From Bacteroidales bacterium (GTDB lineage Bacteria > Bacteroidota > Bacteroidia > Bacteroidales > UBA1402): a DNA stretch of 7,802 bases. The notes beneath the pieces were generated by a model that saw only the letters and a list, made by a program, of their open reading frames with translations, searched no databases and had not been told where the DNA came from. The stretch spans positions 1 to 7,802 of the forward strand of contig JAAZGQ010000228.1 of NCBI GenBank assembly GCA_012511135.1, in the 5' to 3' direction. The translations under genes and the position numbers were made by a program. Shown one piece after another: positions 1 to 6,468 of this stretch (within the stretch, counting starts at the first letter, position 1; every line of letters begins with the position of its first letter).

Positions 1-1
1 C

Positions 2-925
2 CTGGTGCCGGCTGCTTCTTTGCCCAGTATCGGCTTGATGCGTGACGTGAACAAATGGCCTGACCGCGATGCCCGTAAATCGTCCAAAAAACAAGACAAG
101 ATTATTTTTCATTTTCTCAATCCCAATACCATTGAGGAAATACGCAAAGCTATTAAAATCGGCAATGACCTTCGCCTGCACGCTTCTCTGGGATATAATC
201 CCGAAGACGCAGCCATGCAGGGTGTGGTAAGCGAACTCAGGCATGCCGCTCCGGATGATCCTATACTTGAATACCGCTATCGGGGCATGCGAATTCGTCG
301 TTCCTCACTCGAAAAAGGATCCGGTTTGTACAAACTAGCCTTGCAGATTTATCTGGGCGATGTCGTTTTCAGGCAGATTGAAGCCTTTAAACAGGCAACG
401 GACAAAGAAGATAAAAAGATTATCTGGAAAGATTTTATCAAAACCAAAGTGTTTGACAAGGAAATCCCTTACAATCAGGAAAAATGGCTGGATATCTCTG
501 GCCTGATAATTCCGGAAGCAGCAGTAGAGTACCTGATTGGTTGCATTGAAAGAGGCAAATTTACCACTGTGGATGAACTCGAAGATCGTTGGGAAGAGTT
601 GTATCAAACTTATCAGGTAAGGGAGTGGGCGTATGCGTATCCTCTGATTGCCGAACTGAGAAACATTGCCCTGCGCGATATTAAACCTTCGACCTTGCTT
701 ACTGTACTTGAAGAATGGCAGGAAGCCTCACTTACGCTGAACAATCAGGCCCTGCTCGACGCCGAGCTTGAATTGTCCATGAAGCGCTCTTTTGCTCCCG
801 AAGAAGGCGAAGTTCCCAATTCCTTTGTGGAAAAATTACGTAAATACATTAGTGAAATACCCCACAAAGCCGATACAGCAAAGCAGTTTATTAAAGACAA
901 CATCATACTGAACAATCTCCATTAA
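2..925 (+). CDS. DUF4954 family protein, C-terminal part (5' end outside window)
   Basis: The reading frame is open to the left edge, so this is the 3' part of a longer gene; the GTG at 5 is not a credible start. About 307 residues are visible. From memory, DUF4954 proteins of Bacteroidetes are about 600-700 residues, with an N-terminal left-handed beta-helix of acyltransferase-like hexapeptide repeats and a helical C-terminal half. The visible piece looks like that C-terminal half: a GLMRDVNKWPDRDAR segment right at the left edge (family pattern G-L-x-R-D-x-x-K-W-P-x-R-D), then YRGMRIRRSSLEKGSGLY near residues 91-110 and a REWAYAYPLI segment near 207-216. The rest is strongly helical and charged, with no signal peptide or membrane segment. 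No biochemical function is established. The next gene, fumarase, starts 32 bp downstream on the same strand with no terminator seen between, so co-transcription is plausible. Family assignment rests on remembered motif similarity. Confidence 0.8.
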   Translation: MVPAASLPSIGLMRDVNKWPDRDARKSSKKQDKIIFHFLNPNTIEEIRKAIKIGNDLRLHASLGYNPEDAAMQGVVSELRHAAPDDPILEYRYRGMRIRRSSLEKGSGLYKLALQIYLGDVVFRQIEAFKQATDKEDKKIIWKDFIKTKVFDKEIPYNQEKWLDISGLIIPEAAVEYLIGCIERGKFTTVDELEDRWEELYQTYQVREWAYAYPLIAELRNIALRDIKPSTLLTVLEEWQEASLTLNNQALLDAELELSMKRSFAPEEGEVPNSFVEKLRKYISEIPHKADTAKQFIKDNIILNNLH

Positions 926-957
926 TTCAACTATAAATCCCGTTTTTTATTTTTCTC

Positions 958-2595
958 ATGCCAGTACCCGAGTTTAAGTATCAAAAACCTTTTCCCCTGG
1001 GAAAAGACAAGACTGAATATTATTTATTAAGTAAAGATTATGTTTCAAGTTCTCTGTTCGAAGGCAGAGAAATCCTTAAGATTCAACCCGAGGCACTGCG
1101 ATTGTTGGCAAGAACTGCCATGCGCGACTGTTCCTTTTTGCTCAGACCCGCCCATCAGGCACAGGTGGCTGCCATACTGGACGATCCTCAGGCCAGCGAA
1201 AACGACAAATACGTTGCCCTTACCATGCTGAGAAATGCCGAAGTTTCAGCCAAAGGCGTTTTACCCTTTTGTCAGGACACCGGTACCGCCACCGTGCTTG
1301 CCAAAAAAGGCCAGGAAGTCTGGACAGGCGGGGGAGACGAAGAAGCTCTTTCACATGGTGTTTACGATACTTATACCCGCGAAAACCTGCGTTATTCTCA
1401 AACCATAGCACTGGATATGTACAACGAAAAGAATTCGGGTTGCAATTTGCCGGCTCAAATAGACATACAGTCGGTCGAAGGCAACGAATATAACTTTTTG
1501 TTTATAGCCAAAGGAGGAGGATCGCAAAACAAGACTTATTTGTATCAGGAAACCAAAGCTCTGCTGAATCCCAAAACGCTCGAAGCTTTTTTGATCGAAA
1601 AGATGCAAAGCCTTGGTACTGCCGCTTGTCCTCCTTATCATATTGCCTTTGTCATTGGAGGCACTTCGGCTGATATGACGCTCAAAACCGTCAAGCTGGC
1701 CTCTACCCATTACTACGATTCCCTGCCTCTGGAAGGTAACGATTACGGTCAGGCTTTTCGTGATGTACAACTGGAAGAAAAAATGCTCAAGGCGGCCCGG
1801 GAATTAGGTTTAGGAGCTCAGTTTGGAGGAAAATATTTTGCTCACGACATTCGCATCATCCGTCTGCCCCGTCACGGTGCTTCCTGTCCTGTAGGCCTTG
1901 CCGTATCCTGTTCGGCCGACCGCAACATCAAAGCCAAGATCAACAAAGAAGGCATTTGGCTGGAAAAACTCGAAGACAATCCCGGCAGGTATATTCCCGA
2001 GGCTTTGCGTCAGGCAGGCGAAGGCGATGCGGTAAAGATAGACCTGAACCGCCCCATGAAAGAAATACTGGCCGACCTGAGCCAATACCCGGTTGCCACC
2101 CGTTTGTCGCTAAACGGAACCATCATCGTTGGCAGGGACATTGCCCATGCCAAACTCAAAGAACGTCTCGATGCCGGAGAAGGCTTACCCCAATACATCA
2201 AAGATCACCCTATCTATTATGCCGGTCCCGCCAAACAACCCCAGAGTCTGCCTTCGGGCTCTTTCGGACCGACAACAGCCGGACGCATGGACTCTTACGT
2301 GGATTTATTCCAACAACAGGGAGGCAGCATGATCATGATAGCCAAAGGCAATCGCAGCCAGCAGGTTGCCGATGCCTGTCAAAAATACGGCGGCTTTTAT
2401 CTGGGCAGTATCGGAGGCCCGGCTGCCATTCTGGCCGAGCAAAACATCAAATCGGTGGAATGCCTGGAATACCCCGAATTGGGTATGGAAGCCATCTGGA
2501 AAATCGAAGTGGAAGATTTTCCTGCTTTTATTTTGGTCGACGACAAAGGCAATGATTTTTTTAAGCAAATCAAGCCGGTTTGTTTGACTTGCTGA
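958..2595 (+). CDS. fumA: Class I fumarate hydratase (FumA/FumB type, [4Fe-4S])
   Basis: Interconverts fumarate and malate in the cytosol, in the TCA cycle or, in anaerobes, in the reductive branch towards succinate. The 545-residue length and almost every block match the enterobacterial FumA/FumB proteins. The N-terminal fumerase domain covers about residues 10-290 and the C-terminal domain about 300-540. The three cluster-binding cysteines are visible at C105 (PFCQDTGTA), C224 (TAACPPYHIAF) and C318 (VSCSADRN), the same numbering as in E. coli FumA. Other hallmarks are WTGGGDE, AKGGGSQNKTY, GAQFGGKYFAHD, RLPRHGASCPVG, GPTTAGRMDSYVD and GNRSQQV. The protein ends in a Cys-x-x-Cys, as enteric FumA nearly does. 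The oxygen-labile cluster suits a low-oxygen lifestyle. The ATG at 958 gives the family-typical N-terminus; it has no Shine-Dalgarno motif, only a T-rich leader. The stop lies 3 bp from the convergent rsgA stop. Choosing the symbol fumA over fumB is arbitrary. Confidence 0.97.
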   Translation: MPVPEFKYQKPFPLGKDKTEYYLLSKDYVSSSLFEGREILKIQPEALRLLARTAMRDCSFLLRPAHQAQVAAILDDPQASENDKYVALTMLRNAEVSAKGVLPFCQDTGTATVLAKKGQEVWTGGGDEEALSHGVYDTYTRENLRYSQTIALDMYNEKNSGCNLPAQIDIQSVEGNEYNFLFIAKGGGSQNKTYLYQETKALLNPKTLEAFLIEKMQSLGTAACPPYHIAFVIGGTSADMTLKTVKLASTHYYDSLPLEGNDYGQAFRDVQLEEKMLKAARELGLGAQFGGKYFAHDIRIIRLPRHGASCPVGLAVSCSADRNIKAKINKEGIWLEKLEDNPGRYIPEALRQAGEGDAVKIDLNRPMKEILADLSQYPVATRLSLNGTIIVGRDIAHAKLKERLDAGEGLPQYIKDHPIYYAGPAKQPQSLPSGSFGPTTAGRMDSYVDLFQQQGGSMIMIAKGNRSQQVADACQKYGGFYLGSIGGPAAILAEQNIKSVECLEYPELGMEAIWKIEVEDFPAFILVDDKGNDFFKQIKPVCLTC

Positions 2596-2598
2596 AGA

Positions 2599-3528
2599 TT
2601 ATTCTCTGTATTTCCCTTCTCCTGAATCTTCCAGGATGCTCAGGTAACTTTGATATCGCGATTGGCTGATACGATGTTCTTCAATAGCTTTTAAAACCGC
2701 GCAACCTGGTTCATGCCGGTGTGTGCAGTTGCTGTAATAGCAACTGGCCGATGTGCGAAAGATCTCCGGAAAGAAATGGCCCACTTCGGTGACATGCATG
2801 TCCACTGTGTTAAATCCTTTAATGCCTGGTGTATCAATGATATAAGTATTGTCTTCGATTTCAAACATCTCGGAATAGGAGGTGGTATGTTTGCCCTTGT
2901 TGTGGTAATCTGAGATCAGGCCAACCTTGGCCCGGATGGCAGGGTTTAGTCTGTTTACCAAAGAAGATTTGCCGACGCCGGAATTACCGGCCAGGAGGCT
3001 GATTTTTCCCCTTATCAATTGGCTGACCTCCTCCAGGCCTTCGCCCTTAAAGATTGATAATTTCAGGCAGGGATAGGGGATGGACTCGTAAAGCCTGATC
3101 AAGGCATCCAGGTATTCGTAATCCTCGCTGTCATAGAGATCTGTTTTATTAAAAAGCAGGCAGCAGGGTATGCGATAAGCTTCGGCTGTAGCCAAAAAGC
3201 GATCTATAAAGATGGTATGAGTTTGCGGCTGAGTGATGCTGACCATCAACAGGGCCAGGTCAACATTGGCCGCCAGAATATGTAGTTGTTTGGATAGATT
3301 GGTTGGTTTGCGTACAATGCAATTACTACGTTCCAGTACCTCGGTAATAAAGTAAGTCTGATTGTCGGAGGTTTTTTCAATCAGCACCCTGTCACCAATG
3401 GCTACAGGATTGGTGGTACGCAGGCCTTTGATTCTGAAATTTCCCTTAACCATGCATTCATGCAGGTTTCCGGCGGGAGTTTTAACCAAAAAGATATTGC
3501 CGGCGTTTTTGATGACCAATCCTTCCAT
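2599..3528 (-). CDS. rsgA: Ribosome small subunit-dependent GTPase A (RsgA)
   Basis: RsgA is a circularly permuted GTPase that binds the immature 30S subunit and checks late assembly of the decoding centre. With the ATG at 3528 it has 309 residues, normal for the family. The order is an N-terminal OB-fold (about 1-70), a permuted G domain with G4 NKTD (127-130), G1 P-loop GNSGVGKS (181-188), a G2-like KGKHTTS (211-217) and G3 DTPG (232-235), then a zinc site C263, C268, H270, C276. G4 preceding G1 is the diagnostic permutation. An in-frame TTG at 3534 would add two residues, but the ATG giving MEGLVIKN fits better. It follows the frr stop by 8 bp, so it is very likely co-transcribed with frr and pyrH, a coherent translation set. 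Its stop faces the fumarase stop 3 bp away. Confidence 0.96.
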   Translation of the reverse strand: MEGLVIKNAGNIFLVKTPAGNLHECMVKGNFRIKGLRTTNPVAIGDRVLIEKTSDNQTYFITEVLERSNCIVRKPTNLSKQLHILAANVDLALLMVSITQPQTHTIFIDRFLATAEAYRIPCCLLFNKTDLYDSEDYEYLDALIRLYESIPYPCLKLSIFKGEGLEEVSQLIRGKISLLAGNSGVGKSSLVNRLNPAIRAKVGLISDYHNKGKHTTSYSEMFEIEDNTYIIDTPGIKGFNTVDMHVTEVGHFFPEIFRTSASCYYSNCTHRHEPGCAVLKAIEEHRISQSRYQSYLSILEDSGEGKYRE

Positions 3529-3536
3529 CAGCAAGC

Positions 3537-4100
3537 TTAAACAGTCATGATTTCTTTCTCTTTGATGGCCACCATTTCATCAATGGATTTGATGAATTTG
3601 TCGTGTGTCTTCTGGATTTCTGCTTCGGCATCCTTGCCTAAATCTTCCGACAGGCCATCTTTGACCAATTTCTTAATGGCATCTATCGAGTCGCGGCGAG
3701 TATTGCGAATGCTGATCTTGGCCTCTTCGCCTTCGTGTTTTACCTGTTTGGTGAGCTGACGGCGCCTTTCTTCGGTGAGCGGAGGCACAGCCAGACGGAT
3801 GATTTCACCGTTGTTCACCGGGGTAATGCCTACATCAGAAGCCATGATAGCCTTTTCGATTTCTTTGATCATGTTTTTTTCCCAAGGCTGTATGGCAATG
3901 GTCTTGGGATCGGGAGTACTCAGGTTGGACACTTTGTCCAGACTCATCTGTGTGCCGTAATAATCGACGCGGATACCATCCAGGAGACGGACACTGGCTT
4001 TGCCGGCACGAATCCGGGAAAGGGTCTTTTCTAAAAAGTCAATGGTTTGAGCCATATTCTCATCGGCCATACTCAGGTAAAGTTCCAATTCTTCGTTCAT
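3537..4100 (-). CDS. frr: Ribosome recycling factor
   Basis: Frr acts with EF-G to split the post-termination ribosome into subunits. The 187 residues match the usual length of about 185. Recognisable blocks are the start of the long helical bundle with FLEKTLSRIRAGKAS (about 23-37), RVDYYGTQMSLDKVSNLSTPDP, a region around IQPWEKNMIKEIEKAI, then IRLAVPPLTEERRRQLTKQVK and the charged C-terminal helices. The ATG at 4100 gives the normal N-terminus. The gene lies 29 bp downstream of pyrH and 8 bp upstream of rsgA. The pyrH-frr pairing is widespread in bacteria, which supports the call. No separate promoter or Shine-Dalgarno motif is visible in the 29-bp gap, so expression probably depends on the promoter ahead of pyrH or further upstream. 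Confidence 0.98.
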   Translation of the reverse strand: MNEELELYLSMADENMAQTIDFLEKTLSRIRAGKASVRLLDGIRVDYYGTQMSLDKVSNLSTPDPKTIAIQPWEKNMIKEIEKAIMASDVGITPVNNGEIIRLAVPPLTEERRRQLTKQVKHEGEEAKISIRNTRRDSIDAIKKLVKDGLSEDLGKDAEAEIQKTHDKFIKSIDEMVAIKEKEIMTV

Positions 4101-4129
4101 AGCTGTAGGTCTTAAGGTATTGTCAGAAA

Positions 4130-4837
4130 TTAATTGTGAACCAGGGTACCGATGTTTTCTCCTTTCAGAACTTTCACAAGATTGCCTTTTTTATCCATGT
4201 TAAATACCACGACGGGCAAATTGTTTTCCCGGCAAAGAGTAGTAGCCGTCAGGTCCATTATTTTAAGATTCTTATCGTAGATCTCTTCAAAGCTGATCTC
4301 ATCGTATTTAACTGCCTGGGGATCTTTTTCGGGATCGGCTGTATAAACTCCATCCACGCGGGTTCCCTTGAGCATCAGGTCAGCCTTGATTTCAACTGCT
4401 CGTAGCGATGAGGCGGTGTCGGTTGTGAAAAAAGGACAGCCGGTGCCGCCTGAAAAGACCACTACCTCGCCTTTTTCGAGATAGGCAAGGGCTTTGTTCG
4501 TGCTGTAGTGTTCAGCTATCGGCTCCATATTGATGGCGGTAAGTACCTGGTTAGATACGCCCAGTTGATTCAAAGCAGAGCTCAAAGCCAGGCTGTTGAT
4601 CACAGTGGCCAGCATACCCATCTGGTCGCCTTTGACCCGGTCAAATCCGTTCAAAGAGCCGCTCAGCCCTCTGAATATATTTCCTCCGCCTATTACGATG
4701 CCCACCTGAATACCCATAGCCTGCAGTTCTTTTATCTGTTCGGCATAGTCGTTGAGGCGGTCGGAGTCAATCCCGTACTTGCTTTTGCCCATCAGTGACT
4801 CTCCACTGAGTTTCAACAGAATCCTTTTATATTTCAT
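4130..4837 (-). CDS. pyrH: UMP kinase
   Basis: PyrH phosphorylates UMP to UDP with ATP, feeding nucleic acid synthesis and UDP-sugar precursors of the envelope. It belongs to the amino acid kinase family and is normally a hexamer under allosteric control by UTP and GTP. The 235-residue length is typical. Visible motifs are KRILLKLSGESLMG (4-17), IVIGGGNIFRG (47-57), the DQMGMLATVINSLAL block (71-85), GGTGCPFFTTDTA (130-142) and KADLMLKGTRVDGVYTADP (151-169). The ATG at 4837 starts MKYKRILLKLSGE, the standard beginning. The leader lacks a Shine-Dalgarno motif. A Bacteroidetes-type promoter sits 21-52 bp upstream of the start, so this gene probably begins a transcript carrying pyrH, frr and rsgA, perhaps in addition to read-through from birA. 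Confidence 0.98.
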   Translation of the reverse strand: MKYKRILLKLSGESLMGKSKYGIDSDRLNDYAEQIKELQAMGIQVGIVIGGGNIFRGLSGSLNGFDRVKGDQMGMLATVINSLALSSALNQLGVSNQVLTAINMEPIAEHYSTNKALAYLEKGEVVVFSGGTGCPFFTTDTASSLRAVEIKADLMLKGTRVDGVYTADPEKDPQAVKYDEISFEEIYDKNLKIMDLTATTLCRENNLPVVVFNMDKKGNLVKVLKGENIGTLVHN

Positions 4838-4854
4838 TTTATTACTTACTGGAG

Positions 4855-4880
4855 GCGCAAAAATACATTTTTTTTTGCGC
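4855..4880. repeat. Perfect 9-bp inverted repeat over the pyrH -7 box
   Basis: GCGCAAAAA at 4855-4863 and TTTTTGCGC at 4872-4880 are exact reverse complements separated by an 8-nt loop. The right arm ends on the first base of the birA stop triplet, and the left arm contains most of the pyrH -7 box. Read from the - strand, it is a hairpin directly after birA, but the downstream sequence has no U-tract, so it is not a classical intrinsic terminator. It could be an operator-like site, a weak hairpin at the 3' end of the birA message, or a by-product of A/T-rich promoter sequence between two GCGC words. Confidence 0.6.
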
Positions 4881-4889
4881 TATATCAAA
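4858..4889 (-). promoter_or_regulatory. Bacteroidetes-type promoter for pyrH-frr-rsgA
   Basis: On the - strand, a TTTG (-33 box; + strand 4886-4889) is followed after exactly 20 bp by TATTTTTG (-7 box; + strand 4858-4865). This is an exact fit to the established Bacteroides primary sigma consensus TTTG-N19 to 21-TAnnTTTG. A start point a few bases past the -7 box, around 4850-4853, would leave a leader of roughly 15 nt before the pyrH ATG at 4837. The -33 box is inside the last codons of birA, and the birA stop (4880-4882) lies in the spacer. The spacer also contains a run of nine A on the transcribed-sense strand. No transcription data are available here. Confidence 0.72.
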
Positions 4890-5635
4890 TACTCTATTTC
4901 TTTAAATGCAAAGACTCTGACCCGCCCTTCTTTGCTTTCGAGTTCAAGCTGTCCGCCCGGCAAGACCCGAAGTATTCTGGCTGAGAACTGCCGGTTTCCT
5001 TCTCTAAAGTTGTGAAAACCTTCTCTGCGATAGAGATGTCGGTGATAAACCGCTGCGGTTTCAGTTTGTCCTTCTTCCGTCAAGGTCCTGGCGTAAGCTT
5101 CACCCAGGCGGTTGTGCAGGGCAAGTGTCAGAGATTGTAAGTTGTAAGTCCGGCCGCTCAATTGAAAGATAGAAACAGGATTGGGTATGCTTGCATTAAA
5201 TCGCTCCTGGTTTACGTTTAAACCAATACCGACAATGCTGCTCTGGATAGATTTTCCCTGCAATTCATTTTCAATTAAAATACCTGCAATTTTTTTATCC
5301 TCTACATAAATATCGTTAGGCCATTTAATTTCAGCCTGCAAGCCTGTTTCTTCCCGCAATGTTTTTAAAAGGGCCAGCGAAACTGCCTGAGACAACACAA
5401 AGGAAAACCTCGGGCTGAGGTGTCCGGGACGAAGAAAAACGCTATAGGCTATGTTTTTGCCGGCTTCCGATGCCCAAATATTGCTTTGTTGCCCCCGGCC
5501 GGCTGTTTGATGGAAGCTGGCCACAGCATAAGCTTCGATCAAGCGGGGTTTTTGCTTCCGGATTTCACTCAACAGAGAATTGGTAGAGCTAACTTCGGCA
5601 ATAAAGTGAAGCTTGTCAGCAGAAAAGTTTTTCAT
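4880..5635 (-). CDS. birA: Biotin--[acetyl-CoA-carboxylase] ligase, no DNA-binding domain
   Basis: Activates biotin to biotinyl-5'-AMP and attaches it to the acceptor lysine of carboxylases such as acetyl-CoA carboxylase. The ATG at 5635 gives 251 residues, MKNFSADKLHFIAEVSSTNS, where the S-S-T-N block is the standard beginning of the catalytic domain. The biotin and ATP site is seen as QTAGRGQQSNIW (about 43-54), KWPNDIYV (104-111) and the catalytic lysine in KKIAGILIEN (K115). A C-terminal beta domain occupies about 206-251. There is no N-terminal winged helix, so this is a class I enzyme that should not repress biotin genes. The frame is open further upstream, but that extension overlaps yraN and resembles nothing. 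It lies 22 bp after yraN, and its 3' end carries part of the pyrH promoter. Confidence 0.95.
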   Translation of the reverse strand: MKNFSADKLHFIAEVSSTNSLLSEIRKQKPRLIEAYAVASFHQTAGRGQQSNIWASEAGKNIAYSVFLRPGHLSPRFSFVLSQAVSLALLKTLREETGLQAEIKWPNDIYVEDKKIAGILIENELQGKSIQSSIVGIGLNVNQERFNASIPNPVSIFQLSGRTYNLQSLTLALHNRLGEAYARTLTEEGQTETAAVYHRHLYRREGFHNFREGNRQFSARILRVLPGGQLELESKEGRVRVFAFKEIEYLI

Positions 5636-5641
5636 AATTAT

Positions 5642-5652
5642 ATGCCTGGCAT
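5642..5652. repeat. Small palindrome in the yraN-birA gap
   Basis: ATGCCTGGCAT is an 11-bp perfect palindrome around a central base, sitting in the 22-bp gap just ahead of the birA start. It is too short for a stable hairpin and may be chance. It is recorded because it is almost the only structured element in this gap. Confidence 0.25.
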
Positions 5653-5657
5653 GGAAA

Positions 5658-6029
5658 TTAAAAAGTTTGCAAGGGAGCCCCGAAGGCGTCTTCGATATGT
5701 TCAATTTCCCATTTATCACTCTGCCTGAGCAGGGATAAAATATCAAAACGCACCGGCAGATCAATTTGATGAAGTTTAATGTAATGGTGAGCAGCCTGCA
5801 CAATCCGGCGAATTTTTTTATTGTCCACTGCCTGCCAGGGCTCTTCGTACTCGCTCCCGCTGCGGGTCTTGACTTCGGCCACAATCAGCTTGTTGTCGTA
5901 AAGGGCCACGATATCCAGTTCCTTGTGTCCTGAATGCCAATTGCAATCCAGTATCTGGTAGCCTTTTTGCCGGAGAAAACCTTGAGCGGCGGCTTCGCCG
6001 GATTTTCCCAATTCGTTGTGTAGGGCCAT
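5658..6029 (-). CDS. yraN: YraN family (UPF0102) endonuclease-like protein
   Basis: A 123-residue protein with the ATG at 6029, matching the usual UPF0102 length. It has the PD-(D/E)xK restriction-endonuclease-like core of this family: GKSGEAAAQGFLRQKGYQIL with E12, then ELDIVA with E38 and D39, then VAEVKTRSG with E52 and K54, followed by PWQAVDNKKIRRI with Q66, and RFDIL around residue 96. All positions expected for a metal-dependent nuclease site are present, so it is not an obviously dead copy. The cellular role of the family is unsettled; links to DNA processing have been suggested. The start follows the tadA stop by only 4 bp, and birA follows after 22 bp, so it sits inside the operon. 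The in-frame extension upstream of 6029 runs back into tadA and has no family similarity. Confidence 0.93.
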   Translation of the reverse strand: MALHNELGKSGEAAAQGFLRQKGYQILDCNWHSGHKELDIVALYDNKLIVAEVKTRSGSEYEEPWQAVDNKKIRRIVQAAHHYIKLHQIDLPVRFDILSLLRQSDKWEIEHIEDAFGAPLQTF

Positions 6030-6033
6030 AAAC

Positions 6034-6468
6034 TTAGCGTTTATTTTGAAAAAAATCCCGTAAAAGCCTGGCAGCTTCATCGGCCAGAATACCCGAAATT
6101 ACTTTAGTCCTGGGATGCAAAGCACCCGGGGCTTGCAGATGATATCCTTTTTTTTCGTCGGTGCAGCCGTAAATCAGTTCTCCCACTTGTGACCAGGCAA
6201 TTGCCCCGGCACACATCAGGCAGGGCTCCAGGGTGACATACAGGCTGCAATCCTGTAAATATTTGCCTCCAAGAGTAGAAGCTGCAGCCGTAATAGCCTG
6301 CATTTCGGCATGAGCAGTGACGTCGTTCAGGGTTTCGGTCAGGTTATGTCCCCTGGCAATCACTCTGCCTTTGCTAACCACGACGGCTCCAACAGGAATT
6401 TCGTTTTGTTCGTAGGCCAGCAGGGCTTCATTCAGAGCCAGGCGCATATATTTTTCGTGCGAATTCAT
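6034..6468 (-). CDS. tadA: tRNA-adenosine(34) deaminase
   Basis: A zinc-dependent deaminase converting adenosine to inosine at wobble position 34 of tRNA-Arg(ACG), which lets it read CGU, CGC and CGA. The protein is 144 residues. The cytidine/deoxycytidylate deaminase signature is complete: zinc ligand H53 and catalytic proton-shuttling E55 in TAHAEMQAI, and zinc ligands C83 and C86 in LEPCLMCAGAI. The N-terminal MRLALNEALLAYEQNEIPVGAVVV and the block GCTDEKKGYHL fit TadA better than guanine deaminase, though that related activity cannot be fully excluded by eye. The ATG at 6466-6468 directly abuts the TAA of the upstream small basic protein (TAAATG), pointing to coupled translation. yraN begins 4 bp after its stop. 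Confidence 0.94.
   Translation of the reverse strand: MNSHEKYMRLALNEALLAYEQNEIPVGAVVVSKGRVIARGHNLTETLNDVTAHAEMQAITAAASTLGGKYLQDCSLYVTLEPCLMCAGAIAWSQVGELIYGCTDEKKGYHLQAPGALHPRTKVISGILADEAARLLRDFFQNKR

Noticed and set aside
948..955. TATTTTTC just before the fumarase ATG as a -7 promoter box
   Set aside because: The last base differs from TAnnTTTG, no TTTG lies about 20 bp upstream, and the start point would fall on or after the ATG.
1351..1770. 139-codon open frame antisense to the fumarase gene
   Set aside because: It lies wholly within the conserved fumarase coding sequence, and no recognisable motif or promoter is seen; a shadow frame.
1956..2555. 199-codon open frame on the + strand inside the fumarase gene
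   Set aside because: It is an offset frame of a very highly conserved gene; the translation is Arg/Gly/Ser-rich with no recognisable family.
2564..2593. Hairpin at the end of the fumarase gene as a bidirectional terminator
   Set aside because: The stem has a mismatch. The T-run is before it on the + strand, and the - strand transcript would be followed by A, not U, so it does not fit an intrinsic terminator.
3529..3534. TTG start for rsgA two codons upstream
   Set aside because: It adds only two residues; the ATG at 3528 is the more usual codon and gives a normal start.
5636..5884. In-frame N-terminal extension of birA by 83 residues
   Set aside because: It overlaps yraN, is not an HTH domain, and resembles nothing. 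The ATG at 5635 gives the normal class I BirA start.
6030..6080. In-frame extension of yraN into the end of tadA
   Set aside because: The ATG at 6029 gives the family-typical N-terminus and length and a 4-bp gap after tadA.
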